From NCBI GenBank assembly GCA_036768485.1, contig JAVLUZ010000405.1, forward strand, positions 143,054 through 207,053: DNA of 64,000 nucleotides, in the 5' to 3' direction. This stretch comes from Mermis nigrescens (taxonomy: Eukaryota; Nematoda; Enoplea; Mermithida; Mermithidae). Position numbers and translations under genes: made by a program. The notes beneath the pieces are model-generated. The model was not told where the DNA came from. It was given only the letters and a program-made list of their open reading frames with translations, and did not search any database. Shown here in pieces: positions 26,742 to 37,459 of the stretch (its first letter is position 1; every line of letters begins with the position of its first letter).

Positions 26742-26889
26742 ATGGAGCGTCGCCTAGCAATAGTCATCGAAAAAGTATGCAGCAAAATCTGGAAGCGTTA
26801 TATACAAAATGCCGAATTCGGTCTGTATCCTAAAGAGTACAATTTTAGGGTTCACGGACCTTATGTTCCATATCGCTATTACGGAAAGC
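26742..26889 (+). CDS. ATP5MF: Mitochondrial ATP synthase subunit f, coding exon 1
   Basis: Subunit f is a small inner-membrane protein of the Fo sector that helps hold the membrane part and dimer of the F-type ATP synthase together. This exon encodes residues 1-49; the family signature is EYNFRVHGPYVPYRYYGK, close to the EYNPKVHGPYDPARFYGK-type start of insect homologues. The exon ends after AAG-C at a GTAAGT donor (26890), phase 1, and joins exon 2 in frame. The three exons give 402 coding bases, 133 residues, against about 107 in the fly protein. The excess is an N-terminal stretch before the signature, from the ATG at 26742; an upstream ATG at 26673 is also in frame, so the start is uncertain. 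Confidence 0.85.
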
Positions 26890-27249
26890 GTAAGTTAGCT
26901 AGGCATTGTATTTTATTATTTTATCGTTGAGATACCTAGCTATTGATTATTTTCTCATCTTTCATTGATTATATTAGGAACATTGTTTTCATAAGAATTT
27001 CTCATGTTTTTGTTGCAAATGTTATAAATATTATTGTAGCACACACGGTGCAGAAGACTGAGGCTAGCATATGTACATATGACACGATTTTTCCAAAATG
27101 CCTAACATTTTCTAATAAAAGGTACCGGCATACTTGTCTTCGCGTTCTTCCCATATATTCCAATTTTGGCCTCCCATTGTTTTCGTCGACTTTCGACTCT
27201 AATGTTTGGTGCATATCATACGTGGGCGAGGTAGAGGTGGCTAGTGTGG

Positions 27250-27839
27250 GGCAGTTTTTTTTGTACAAGGTCCGTTTGCACATGTACAAAGATGGTCCCT
27301 AAAAGTCTTTGTATATTTTGTACATGCAAATTTTTGTGTACTTTAATATAGTACAGTAGCGATTTTAGTGTGGCAAAACACGGTTTTCAATCTTTGGTAG
27401 TGTATTTTAGCTAATTTCTGGGTTTCTGACGCCAAAACTTACTAAAAATTATCTCAAAACGGCGCAACGGCGCGAAGCGCCGAAAAATTTGACATTTTTC
27501 CATTCTAAATGCAAACTCTGCCATTTTAAAAATGTATAGGACAAGCAATTACTCATTTCGCCGCGAAGCGTCGGAAATTTTTGGGAATTTTATACCTTTT
27601 TATAGTTTTTGTCTTCCCAAAATCTTTGTACATTTTGTACACACTTATTTTTGAGTACTATAGTGTGGTACAGTAGCGATTTTAGTGTGGTAAAAACAGA
27701 GTTGTTCGTCTTTTGGTAATGTATTTTAGCAAATTTCTTGGTCTCTAAGGGCAAATTAATAAGAATTGTCTTAAAACGGCGCGAAGCGCCGAAAAACTTG
27801 ACATTTCTCCTTTTGAAATGTAATTTCTGCCATTATAAG
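27250..27839 (+). repeat. TTTGTACA / GGCGC-hairpin module in intron 1
   Basis: It begins TTTTTTGTACAAGGTCCG and runs through ACAAAGATGGTCCC, TACAGTAGCGATTTTAGTGTGG, GGCGCGAAGCGCCG and back to a second partial unit. It is cut by the insertion at 27840 and resumes at 28245-28256 and again at 31551-31730 (TATAGAACACACAATTACTC), because two elements have landed in it. Confidence 0.75.
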
Positions 27840-28236
27840 CATACATGATCTTGGGGGGTTTCACCCCCGCAGAATCATTTTCCACCCCCCGCAAAAAATT
27901 TTTCACCCCCCTAGAATTGGCGATTTTTCAAAAGTTTCCTAAACTTACCTTAAAATTGGTAGAAAAAGTGTCTTTTCAAGGGTTTTTGGCTATCTATTTG
28001 CTCAAAATCGCCAAATTTTAGGCGCTTCGCGCCATATATTCATGTTTAAAGCGATATATTGGTCAATTTATTCGACTTTTTTCGAAATTTTTTTCATGAT
28101 TTCATGCTCTAGAAGGATAGAGTATCGTCAGAAACGCCAAAAAACGATGTTTTTTAACGCGTACCGGCCATTTTTGGGCCCAAAAAAGGCACTTTAGTTT
28201 TTACCCCCCCCAGAATTCCCATACTGTGCATGTATG
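27840..28236. mobile_element. CATACATGATC-family small hAT-like element, perfect 8-bp duplication
   Basis: It starts CATACATGATCTTGGGGGG and ends CTGTGCATGTATG. The flanks are identical: ATTATAAG at 27832-27839 and 28237-28244. The interior has C-rich and G-rich patches and one GGCGCTTCGCGCC hairpin. There is no coding capacity. A second exact copy lies at 62624-63002 and an inverted one near 33935-34271. Confidence 0.93.
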
Positions 28237-29389
28237 ATTATAAGGATATATAGATATGTACCTGGTCGAAGGCCGGTCTTCCAGATGATATCGGCGGCCA
28301 AAAATAGTGATTGGTTGCTGGTTCGAAAAAGGGTTGTTTTGGAATATGTTACCTCATAACTTTTTCGAAACGTTCTGCATGTCTGCATGCATCATTTGCG
28401 TTTGTTTTATCCGTCTTGATTTACTCGTATTAGCATCATCAGTCAGTACACTAATTGTTTACAACTATAGTTTTTAGAGTGTTCACCTCTGGAAATTTTT
28501 TGGCCTTTTTATCATCCTCAGCTCAATTTCACAGACTTTTTCAGGACAAGACAACGCGAAAAATTGACCTTATTATAAAAAATTTTTACCCTATACTTTA
28601 CTTAAGTCTAATTGAGCAGCCTTTTTACAAATAAACCATGAAATAATTTATTATATCTGCCAAATAGTGCGGGAAAATTTTGGCATTTTTTAAAAAAACA
28701 TCAAAGATTACATCTGGCATGGAGCGCCAAATAATCATGACCTTCTATCCTCTTAAGCTCAATATGATCGCTTTTAAAAAATACGAGTACACAAGCAGTC
28801 CCGAAACTTATTACCGTTCTCGCCACAAAATTTGCAGCCTTAATCATCCTTAAACTTCGCTTAGGTTTGCAACTGCTTCTTTCATGCGAAACGGGAAATA
28901 ATAATATTAAATCTAGCAGAAATGTTGATAATTTCCTATTTCAGCTCATTTTTAGGAATTTATCGAAACAGACTTATGAATAAATTAGTAACGTCGGCAT
29001 TATTGATGGAGAATTATGTCATTTCCATCACCTTCGACTTAATTTTGAGGCATGTAGGGTTGATAAGAGAAAGACAAAATTGTGGTATTCAGATTTTTGT
29101 CCTCTGAAATTTTGCGCCAGCTGTAAAACTTTGACCTAGTACAAAAATGTATTCGACTAAATGTCTGTCGACGAGCTCAATATAATGGCGAATGAAAATA
29201 TTCAAAAAAATTTAAAATTTGTGATTCGAGAAATTTTTTAGCATTTTTACTCTTTTAAACTCAATTTTGCAGCCTTTGAAGACAAATAGTGCATAAACGG
29301 GCGTATAATAAAGCTGGCGAAAAATTTTTGACGTTCTGATCTCAAGCTGAATTTTGAAGCTTCCTTAATAGAGAGAGTGCTTAAATTAT

Positions 29390-29800
29390 ATCTGGCGCGA
29401 AGCGCCAGACCATTTCTACATTTTTATCTTTTTAAACTCAAGTTTGCAGGATTCTGGATATGAACGATCCAGTAATTATGCCTGGCGCGAAGCGCCGAAA
29501 AATTTTCGAGAGTTCTGTCCTTTTACCTGAATTTTGCAACTTTCTAAACACTAATATAGTAATTATAGTTTGCGCGAAGCGCCGGAAATTTCCGATGTTT
29601 CTATCCTTTTGAGCTCAATTTTTCAGCTTTCTGAATGTATGCAATAGAAATTTTATCCCGCGCGAAGCGGTGGAAAATTTCGATTTATTTATTCTTTTAT
29701 GCTCGCTTTTGCAGGTTTACAAATATAAGCTATGCAGCAATTATATCTGGCGCAAAGTGGACGTTTTTATGAATCTCAATTTGACACATTTCCAAAGATA
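29390..29800 (+). repeat. Diverged ~88-bp tandem array carrying GGCGC hairpins
   Basis: Hairpin motifs recur at 29394, 29484, 29572, 29660 and 29748, a spacing of 88-90 bp. Between them are weakly conserved CTCAATTTTGCAGCTTTCTGAA-like spacers, of which only short parts are shared. The matching array in copy 2 lies at about 39620-40000. Confidence 0.75.
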
Positions 29801-30649
29801 AGAAATGTATAAATTATGTTAAATCAATGTTTGACTTCAGTCTTAAATGCCAGCCTCAGTAGCAGCGGATATTATGCCCTGACACCTGCACCGATTGACA
29901 TGCCTTTGTCCAGTTTTTTATACAAGGTCCCTTTGTTCAAATGCAAAGACGGTCTCCGAAGTCTTTCAATTTATAGGTTTCCAAAGATAAAAATACATAA
30001 TAGTCAATGAAATATTTGGATATTTTTACCATTCTCAAGTAGATTTTTCGGACTTTTTTATTGACAAATAATTTAGGACCTTCACGTGCGGACTGGCGTT
30101 TTTTCAGCGTTTTACGTCGTCTACTTTCGTATGAAATCGATTTTGGCACAACATTTCTTCGAAAATTTTTAAAGTTTTTGACAATTTTGTGCGAAAAAAT
30201 CATAAAATTTCGTTGACTTCAGTGAAAATCCAGCGTGAAGTGCCGAAAATTCTTGAAATTCTGGCGGAAGGACGTTTAGAAGCTTGAATCACTGCTCGCT
30301 TTCCCGTACCTGTATCGTTTGATAAGTAGTGTCGAAAATTTTTAAAAGTTATACATGAAATGAAAATAGAATAAAAGTATGCTGAAATAGCTATCTGGCG
30401 CGAAGCGCCGGAAAATTTTGACGTTTATATACTTTTGCGTTCGATTTTGCACCTTTTTGTATGATAAAAATGCAGAAAATTTTATTTGCCGAAAAATTAA
30501 TCTATCGAAAACTGAAATTGGCAAAAGGTGAGTTGTTTTTAAATAAATGGCGCCAAGCGCCGTAAATTTTAGTATTTTTACGCTGTGAAACGTCAAAAAC
30601 GTGTGTAGCTGTTTAGCTGAAAAGTCGGGAAAAAATTTCAAGAATGAAT

Positions 30650-31400
30650 GGCTGAGTGGTTGGTTCGTCAGTTGGCTGGTCGGTTGATTAAATGATTGAT
30701 CGGTTGCTTGGTTGGTTGATTGATTGATTGGTTTAATGATTGACTGACTGATTGATTTACTGGTTGGTTTGTTGACTGGATGGCTGGTTGATTGGTCGGT
30801 TAGATGGTTGATTGATCTGATGATTCGCCATTTGGTCGGTTGGTCATTAAATGGGTTGAATTGCCAGTTAATCAGCAGACTGTTTGGTTAGTTCGTTCAT
30901 CGGCTGAGTGGTTGGTTTGTGAGTTGTCTGATCGGTCGGTTATGCATTGATTGGCTAATTGGTTGGTTGGCCAGATAGTTGTTTGAGCAGTTTGGTTGGG
31001 TGGTTTGTTGACCGGTTAGTTGTTTAATTGGCTAGTTGGTTGGTTGATTGGCCTATTGTTTTATTGTTTGATTGGCCATTTGATTGATTGGTTGTTTAGT
31101 TGGTTGTTTGGTTAGCTGGTTGGCCAGTTAGTTGCTTCGTTGGTTATTCGGTTGGCTAGTTCCTTGGTTGGCTGATTGATTGGTTAGTCGGCCAGTTGGT
31201 TGGACGCTTGGCTAGTTGGTTGTTTGGTTGGTTGGTTGGTTGATTAGTTGGTTGGTTGGTTATTTGGTTGGTTGGTTGGTTGTTTGGTTGGTCAGTTGGT
31301 GGGTTGGTTGGCCAATTGGTCGATTGGTTGGTTGGTTGGACTGTTACTTGGTTGGCTGATTGACTGGTCCGATGACTGATTGAACTAATGTCTAAATGAT
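30650..31400 (+). repeat. TTGG-type minisatellite (copy 1, ~750 bp)
   Basis: Degenerate GGTTGGTTGATTGGTTGG-like sequence, built mostly of TTGG, TTGA and CTGG steps, lies near the right end of the host element. Its open frames (Gly-Trp-Leu-Val or Asn-Gln-Pro-Thr repeats) are by-products of the 4-bp step. Confidence 0.93.
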
Positions 31401-31550
31401 CTATTTACATGTTTTTGTACTTGTTTATTGATTTTTGCTGAATTTATCTTAGTTTTTTAACGAAAAAAATATAGGCGATACTCGCGATCTTCCCAGGTGA
31501 TACCGAGTGGCCTTCAGATGATACCGGGTTGAGTCCATTGTCCAGATGTG

Positions 31551-32616
31551 TATAGAACACACAATTACTCATTGCGGCGCGAAGCGCCGAAAATTTTTGC
31601 GAATTTCAGACCTTTTTTTTACAATTTTTGTTTTCCCAAAAATCTTTGTACATGTATATACAAAGACGGTCCCGAAAAGTCTTTGTACATCGGGAAAAAT
31701 CTTTGCTGTCTACAAAAAAAAACACTAGTGGTGGGTCAAATCCATGAATGGTCAAATTGTAAATAACGGTCATTGTTCTTTGTAGAAGGTCTCTATGTAC
31801 ATGTTCAACGACGGCTCCCGAAAGTCAATATACATTCCCTTCATCTAAATTTTATGTAACTTCATGTCATACAGTAGCACGTTATGGGCAGTAAACTGGA
31901 TTTATTAGTTAAGTTTAGCCAATTTATGGATTAACAGCGATGAAAAATACAAAAATTTATCAATATGGTGCGAAGCGTTAGAAAAATTTAATATTTTTGC
32001 CATTTTTAGGGAGAATTTTCGGCCTTTTTTCTTATAGTAATCTCAGAAATTGTCTTGCAACATCTTTCGTTTTCTCGAAATCTCCTGACGGCACCGCATT
32101 TTCCAAAGCCCTAATTAGGGGCATATATGTAAGAGGGCAATGGGGGCTCCCCAACCCAGAGTCGGCCGTCCCCCTCCAGCCCCCCAAAGCCAGAAAATTT
32201 TTGACCTTTAAAATTTTTTGGTCGTTTTTAGGTGTTTTTAGGCCTTTTTTGGTCGAAAATTGAAGGTCATGCACCCCCCTCCCCTTAAAAATGGCCGGGG
32301 ACACCTACCTAAAATTTCGAGCCGTTACATATATATAGACAGGGGTAATACTCCCTCTCACCCCCCTATGCCCATGTGCGGTGCAGATGGAGAGTAAAAT
32401 TAACTATGCTCGAAAAATGTTTGGAGTATTATTTTGACGATCATGTAACGGAAAAATACGATTCTCTCAAGTTTTAATATTGCCTATTTGTCACTCTTTA
32501 TTTTTTCTTACTGTTGTACAGTGAATTGCTGAAAAATATTAATTATGTATGTAAAAGAGCTGAATTAAAATGACACTATGAAGCGACTAAAATCTTAAAA
32601 TTACTGGCTTTTTCAG
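31551..32616. other. Intron 1 remainder: repeat module and a CCCC-rich small repeat
   Basis: 31551-31730 continues the TTTGTACA/GGCGC module interrupted upstream. About 32125-32335 is a small repeat with CCCCCAAAGCC...GGCCGGGGACACC...GAGCCGTTACATAT, related to 33321-33551. From 32340 to the acceptor of exon 2 nothing further is recognised. Confidence 0.5.
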
Positions 32617-32715
32617 TTGACACGCCATTTGCAAACTTGAGATTGTGCGAGGTGCCAGCTTGGTTTTCGCGTCGTGATAAATCATTGCGTAGTACTGTAG
32701 GACTTCTAAGCAGAG
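32617..32715 (+). CDS. ATP5MF: Mitochondrial ATP synthase subunit f, coding exon 2
   Basis: It is flanked by TTTTTCAG (acceptor to 32616) and GTAAGC (donor from 32716). Its first two bases complete the Leu codon begun in exon 1; its last base begins a Gly codon, so both junctions are in phase 1. It encodes residues 50-82, including LRLCEVPAWFSRRDKS, the counterpart of the conserved VKLGEIGAWLGRRNKT-type block of insect subunit f. It precedes the membrane segment. Confidence 0.88.
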
Positions 32716-32863
32716 GTAAGCTATAGTATGCTGCATTATTTCGTATAAGGTTCTATCACTAATCGTTATACCTTTCTATATAATTTTATGTTGAGAATGT
32801 GACGGAACAAGCGTGTAATTACACGCGTACATAACAGTAAACTCTGGGTAGGTTAGTAGTAGT

Positions 32864-33131
32864 CACACCTGGGCGTGGGGGAGGTTTGGGGGGTATGCAC
32901 CCCCCCCCCGAGAAACCAAAATACCCCTTCCCCCAGAAACCAAAACACCCCCCCAGAATTCGATTTAAAAATTTTTTTTTGTTTTTTTGTTGCAATGTTT
33001 TGATGCCAATGGATAGTGCTCGATGAGAAACGTTGAAAAATGGTGTTTTTTTGCCATACCACCATTTTTAAGTTAATTTTTTGACCTTTGAAAAATCCTG
33101 CACCCCAGAATCTTGGTGCTGCCCACGTATG
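32864..33131 (+). mobile_element. Small TGGGCAGC / CCACGCCC-family element, perfect 8-bp duplication
   Basis: It starts CACACCTGGGCGTGGGGG and ends GCTGCCCACGTATG. The identical flanks GTAGTAGT lie at 32856-32863 and 33132-33139. It lies in intron 2 of the subunit f gene and is one of the copies that proves the 8-bp target size of this family. Confidence 0.92.
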
Positions 33132-33320
33132 GTAGTAGTCCCAATGAACCATCGGACATAAAGTTAAGCAGACACCTGGATCGGGTCCTTGTTTATATTG
33201 TGTAATGATATTCTGATTAAACAAATCTTTTTATAACTATATTAAATAAATATTTTTTTATTACGATTTTGGTAATCATTTGTGAATAATGAATAGAATT
33301 TCTAGGACTACTGGACAAAC

Positions 33321-33551
33321 CATACATGTAACAGGGAATAGGGATCCCCCACTCAAAGTTGGTGTCCCCCATGCCCCCAAAGCCAGAAAAATTTTGATTT
33401 CTTTCCCCGATTTTGGGAAAAAATCGAATTGTTGACCGTTTTAAGGCATTTTTTGGCCGTCGTTGGCCAGAAATTGGAGTTCGTTTACCTCCCTTTCCCC
33501 TAAAAATGGCCGGGGACACCCCAATTAAAATTTTGAGCCGTTATATGTATG
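33321..33551. repeat. CCCCAAAGCC / GGCCGGGGACACC small repeat
   Basis: It shares CATGCCCCCAAAGCCAGAAAA and AAAATGGCCGGGGACACC with 32125-32335, and partly with 2625-2900. Its outer ends CATACATGTAAC and GTTATATGTATG are inverted relatives, suggesting a small terminal-repeat element. No target duplication is visible. Confidence 0.55.
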
Positions 33552-33934
33552 GGCGCGCTCAACAGAAATTGGTTTATTATCTTAAAAACTTCGCTGAAAT
33601 TGCTTCTAAAAACTGCAATAACATGCTCTATCTATTAAGATCATAAAGTAAGAAACTGTAGGAAATTTTCTCCCTTTCTAAATAGGCTGTGAAAAGTTAC
33701 GCTTTGTCGTCGCGCTTAAGGTAAAGCTATGGAAAATACTTCTCATGCGGCTGAACCGCCCAAAATTTGAAAATTGCAATTTTCTATTTTTCCGTTCATT
33801 ATCTTGCCTACATAATTGCACAAAGTTAGGGTCGTCAGGGAGGGGGGGGGGGTAAAATCTCAGGAATCCAAAACTGTAAATTTAACTTTCATTATTTTTT
33901 GTTGTTGTTCAAACGACCGAAATGGTGCGCTTAC

Positions 33935-34271
33935 CGTACATGCACAGCATGAGCTATCTGGGGGTTGATGGTGAAATTAAAAAGTGCTTTTTTGGGTCCA
34001 AAATGGTAGGTACGCGTCAAAAACATCGTTTTTCAGTGTTTCTGACGATGCTCTAGCATGAAAACGAAAAAAAACTTCTTCGAAAAAAATTAAAAAGTCG
34101 TAACAAATTGAACAAAATATAGTCAAACCCTAAAAACGCTTTAAAAAGCATTTTTCTACAAATTTTTAGAAAATTTTTGGGAACTTTAAAAAAATCGCCA
34201 ATTCTGCGGGGAGGGTGGTGAAAGGAAATTTTCGCGGCGGGTGAAACTCTTCCGAGTTAGGATCATGTATG
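33935..34271 (-). mobile_element. Inverted copy of the CATACATGATC-family element
   Basis: It reads from CGTACATGCACAGCATG to GATCATGTATG, the reverse of 27840-28236, with the same GTTTTTCAGTGTTTCTGACGATG-like interior. The flanking 8-mers do not match, so the borders are approximate. Confidence 0.65.
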
Positions 34272-34939
34272 CTGCTATGGGTGGGGGCAGCCGGCCGGTC
34301 GTCCCTATAGATGCATAGCAAGACTAATCTGAAGGGGCGGGGGGGGGGGTCGGCGAGTCAAAAATTGAGCTTTTTTGGACCAAAATAACTTCAAAAATTG
34401 GTCTAAATGCTAAAATAGCGTCAAAATAATGTATTCTTTACTTTCTCCGGTCAATTTCAAGCACTTGTGAAGAAAATTTTCATTTTTCATCCATGTTTGG
34501 CCTTTATTTTGCCTCATTGTCCCCTGAAAATTTTTCATTTTTCTCAATCGGACCCTCCCCACGTACATGTCTGGTTGTCGTACTGTTCCTCCTAAATATG
34601 TATGACCTTGATTGTATGACTAAGTCTAATTTTATTCGTATTTGCATGGACTCTTAATTGATCTCAAAGTTAATCAGTTTATTTTAAAAAATCGTAGTCA
34701 ACTTATTTTACTTAGTTTTCTCTATTGAGTTTTTACTTTTCTAGCAAATTTAATTGATTTTTTAGTACCTGGTCAGACTCTTCCTCCGGTTTTTCGGACA
34801 AAAAGGATCATAGGATTTCAAATTTCGTTTGGAGTACATATGTCTAAATATTTTTTTATGAACGAGGTCGCTTAAACACTTTTAAGGGTTAGTTGACGTT
34901 AAAGCAGATATGGAATTTTAGAGAAAATACATACATATG

Positions 34940-35742
34940 CAGGGTGGCCTATGAAAAAGGCTACATTCTGATTTAATAGGTCATAACTTCGGCTGAGGTA
35001 AACACAAAACTTTTGGACTTTGTTTGAACCCATGGCTGGGCAATACCCATTTCCCCAGCTGGTACTCAAGTCCAATCTTTTTGGTTGGTTGATTAGTCGT
35101 GAAAGTGGTTGTTCATAAAGCTTGTTAAAAATTGTACACTAGATTTTGAGTGATGGTTCTATAAGAGTGCATTAGCGTACATAAATAGCTCGTTTAAGCA
35201 TCTGACAGTGTTTTCATATTATCTGAGCTAGCTTTATTACCAATTATTTACTCCAGCATTATCGTGCATTGCACATGAAATTTTCCTACTCATATCATCA
35301 GGTGCAACTGGCAGACCCTCTAGTTGGTACCGGACCTGCTCTAGCTGATACCGGGTTGCGCCTGGCTGCACCTATTGCCCAGGCTTGTTTGAACCGCGTT
35401 AGCAATTTCGGTCAGCTGCCAATAGTCCATGCACTATAGCAATTTGTTTACACCTCACTCTGACATTGTGTAAATCCTAGAGTTTCTGCATTGTATCACG
35501 TTACTGCGTACATATGTAGGTATCCTTGTTTTAACATTTTTGGCAATAATTCCGGTCATAAAGTAGGGTGTAAACAAACCGTAGAGGGGCCTGAACCGTT
35601 GGCATCTGGCCAAAATTTTTTATACTGTTGGAAAGGAGACACTCATCTATCTAATGCAGCCGGTCCTAAAGTTTTATGTCCACATTAGTCGAAGTTATGA
35701 CCTGTTAAATCGCAACGTAGCCTTTTTATGAGCCACCTTGTA
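34940..35742. mobile_element. TA-flanked terminal-repeat element, interrupted
   Basis: It runs from CAGGGTGGCCTATGAAAAAGG to the complement ATGAGCCACCTTG, with TA following at 35743-35744. It is the same family as 23442-24023. It is about 220 bp longer than that copy because a 357-bp element is inserted at 35031-35387. Confidence 0.85.
35031..35387. mobile_element. Nested 357-bp element with perfect 8-bp duplication
   Basis: The ends CATGGCTGGGCAATA and TATTGCCCAGGCTTG are inverted repeats. The identical flanks TTTGAACC lie at 35023-35030 and 35388-35395. The sequence around the duplication restores the TTTGAACCGCGTTA-like interior seen at 57812. The 8-bp target points to a hAT-like MITE. 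Confidence 0.93.
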
Positions 35743-36205
35743 CATGGCCTCAAGTGATGTTATTCTTAGCAGTACTTAATCAGGGTATTGAAAATTTCAC
35801 CGCACGTTGTTGAGCATCCAACAATGTTGCATGCATCTATCCTCTAACAACTTTCAGTGTTGAAAATTCGCACTGATTTAAATCTGCTTTTATATTGCCT
35901 TTCATTTAGACTTGCGCCTCTAATATAATTCGTTTTAGGTACATTTTAACTTTTATCGCATCTTTTTGTTTCTTACTATTACAGCATGCTTCCCTTTTAA
36001 CTCTTCTTTTTTATCTTTTTATATATTTATTTATGCATTTATTACTATTAACTTATTTTTTCATTTGCTTCCTAATTTTTGCATTATGTTTTCTCTATTT
36101 TAAATTTTTTTATCTGTTGTTTCCTTTCTTTCTTTTCTTCCTTTCCTTTTTTTCTCTTTCTTCATTTTTTTGTCGTGTGTATGACTTCCTATCATTCCCA
36201 CTTAG

Positions 36206-36360
36206 GCTTTTACTCATGGTTTCATCGTTGGTACGGCCATGTGCGCATACCCGGTTTTGCGTATTTATGGCAAGTTGCGTTCATTCTGTCGTTTCAAGCA
36301 TATTGGACGCGTTATCGCACCGGAATTAAATACTTGAAAGAGTATCGCTATCATTGGTGA
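36206..36360 (+). CDS. ATP5MF: Mitochondrial ATP synthase subunit f, terminal coding exon
   Basis: The acceptor CACTTAG ends at 36205, preceded by a long pyrimidine tract. The first two bases complete the Gly codon from exon 2, and TGA at 36358-36360 ends the protein at residue 133. The exon encodes FYSWFHRWYGHVRIPG, then the single predicted membrane helix (about residues 99-116, AYLWQVAFILSFQAYW), then a basic, Tyr-rich tail ending KYLKEYRYHW. This matches the subunit f layout of a short matrix part, one helix and a Lys/Tyr/His tail, compared with LKHHRNYKYH at the fly C-terminus. Frame, phase and family fit together, so the call is firm although each exon is short. Confidence 0.9.
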
Positions 36361-36954
36361 AACGAAATTCGTCTTATGCTGCGAATACTGATTAGATTAT
36401 TGATTTATTATCTTTGATAATTTAGTTGATTTCCTGTTTTTTGTAATTAGTATAACTTTAAGAAACGTTAGGTGGAGTTTACACAGTAGTAAAATTTTAT
36501 TGTGCGTATGCGAATTGTGCTTAATCTGAAAACCAAGTAACATTGTGATCAAGCTACAATCATATTTAACGCTACAATTTGACGACATTGCATGTACAAA
36601 TAATTAAATTCTCTATCCTTTGATGAAAATAGGAGTGAGATTACATGCCTACTCAATTTATAGTAAATAATTTCGGTGTACTTATTAGAAACTTGACCTA
36701 TGAATGAATATCTTTCATGCAGGCCTAGGTCCCTGGGTTGAGACCATTAGACGTACATATATTGTGGCCCATCTGGATGTCAGCCTGGAAAAATTTCAGT
36801 CTAAACGGCTTAAAAACCTTTAATTGCGCGAAAACTGTTCATTCACACTTTGTGGTTAATTTTAAGCGCTACAGAAACATGATTTCCATCCATTTATGGC
36901 CTTAGGCCCTTAAGCTCTCAACGTGAGCCTTGGCAGAGCTTACGGAGACGTGCT

Positions 36955-37186
36955 CATAGGTGGGTGGCACTAAAGTTCTGAGGGATGCAAGATTTTTTTT
37001 AAGCAAAACAAAATGGCCTAAAAATGGTGGTATGGCGAAAAAACACCATTTTTCAACGCTTCTCATCGAGCACTATCCATTGGCATCAAAAAATTGCGAA
37101 AAAAATATTGAATTTTGAGGGTATTTTGATTTGGGGAGGGGTATCTTGGTTTCTTGAGGGGGTGCATACCCCCACGCCCGAGTATG
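36955..37186 (-). mobile_element. Small TGGGCAGC / CCACGCCC-family element, inverted, perfect duplication
   Basis: It reads CATAGGTGGGTGGCAC ... CCCACGCCCGAGTATG. The identical flanks GACGTGCT lie at 36947-36954 and 37187-37194. It is about 590 bp downstream of the subunit f stop codon. Confidence 0.92.
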
Positions 37187-37459
37187 GACGTGCTAAAGTA
37201 TGCTTATGCTGATACATATTTATTTACCTCGTGATGACAGTGTATCGGTATCAACTCCCATGTATCGTATTTACTCGCACTATGTACCTTTATTGAGATT
37301 TTGACTTTCTATATGAAGGTTTTGAATGCTTGCTACTAATATGAGAGGTGCTTCACTATGTATGTATGTACATGTATGTATACATACAGTAGGATTTTGG
37401 ATGATCTGGGGCAGATTTCTGAATGAGGAGGCTAAGATAGCCCTGGGCTAAGTCACGTG

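Larger units (their letters stand above)
28257..31550 (+). mobile_element. 3.3-kb non-coding element with TTGG minisatellite (copy 1)
   Basis: The left end TGTACCTGGTCGAAGG and the right end CCATTGTCCAGATGTG are inverted relatives. The flanks TATAGATA (28249-28256) and TATAGAAC (31551-31558) match at 6 of 8. It aligns end to end with 38501-42258. In order it holds unique AT-rich DNA, a diverged ~88-bp tandem array with GGCGC hairpins (about 29390-29800), further hairpin units, and a TTGG-rich minisatellite. No protein is recognised. Confidence 0.8.

Noticed and set aside
32032..32304. Overlapping frames with Pro-rich sequence near 32000-32300 and 33217-33519
   Set aside because: Both lie in copies of a small G/C-run repeat; their similarity comes from the shared repeat.
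36033..36329. A 98-codon hydrophobic frame overlapping the last exon of subunit f
   Set aside because: Its Phe/Leu-rich part is the intronic pyrimidine tract before the acceptor; the real frame in the exon is another one, fixed by phase and homology.
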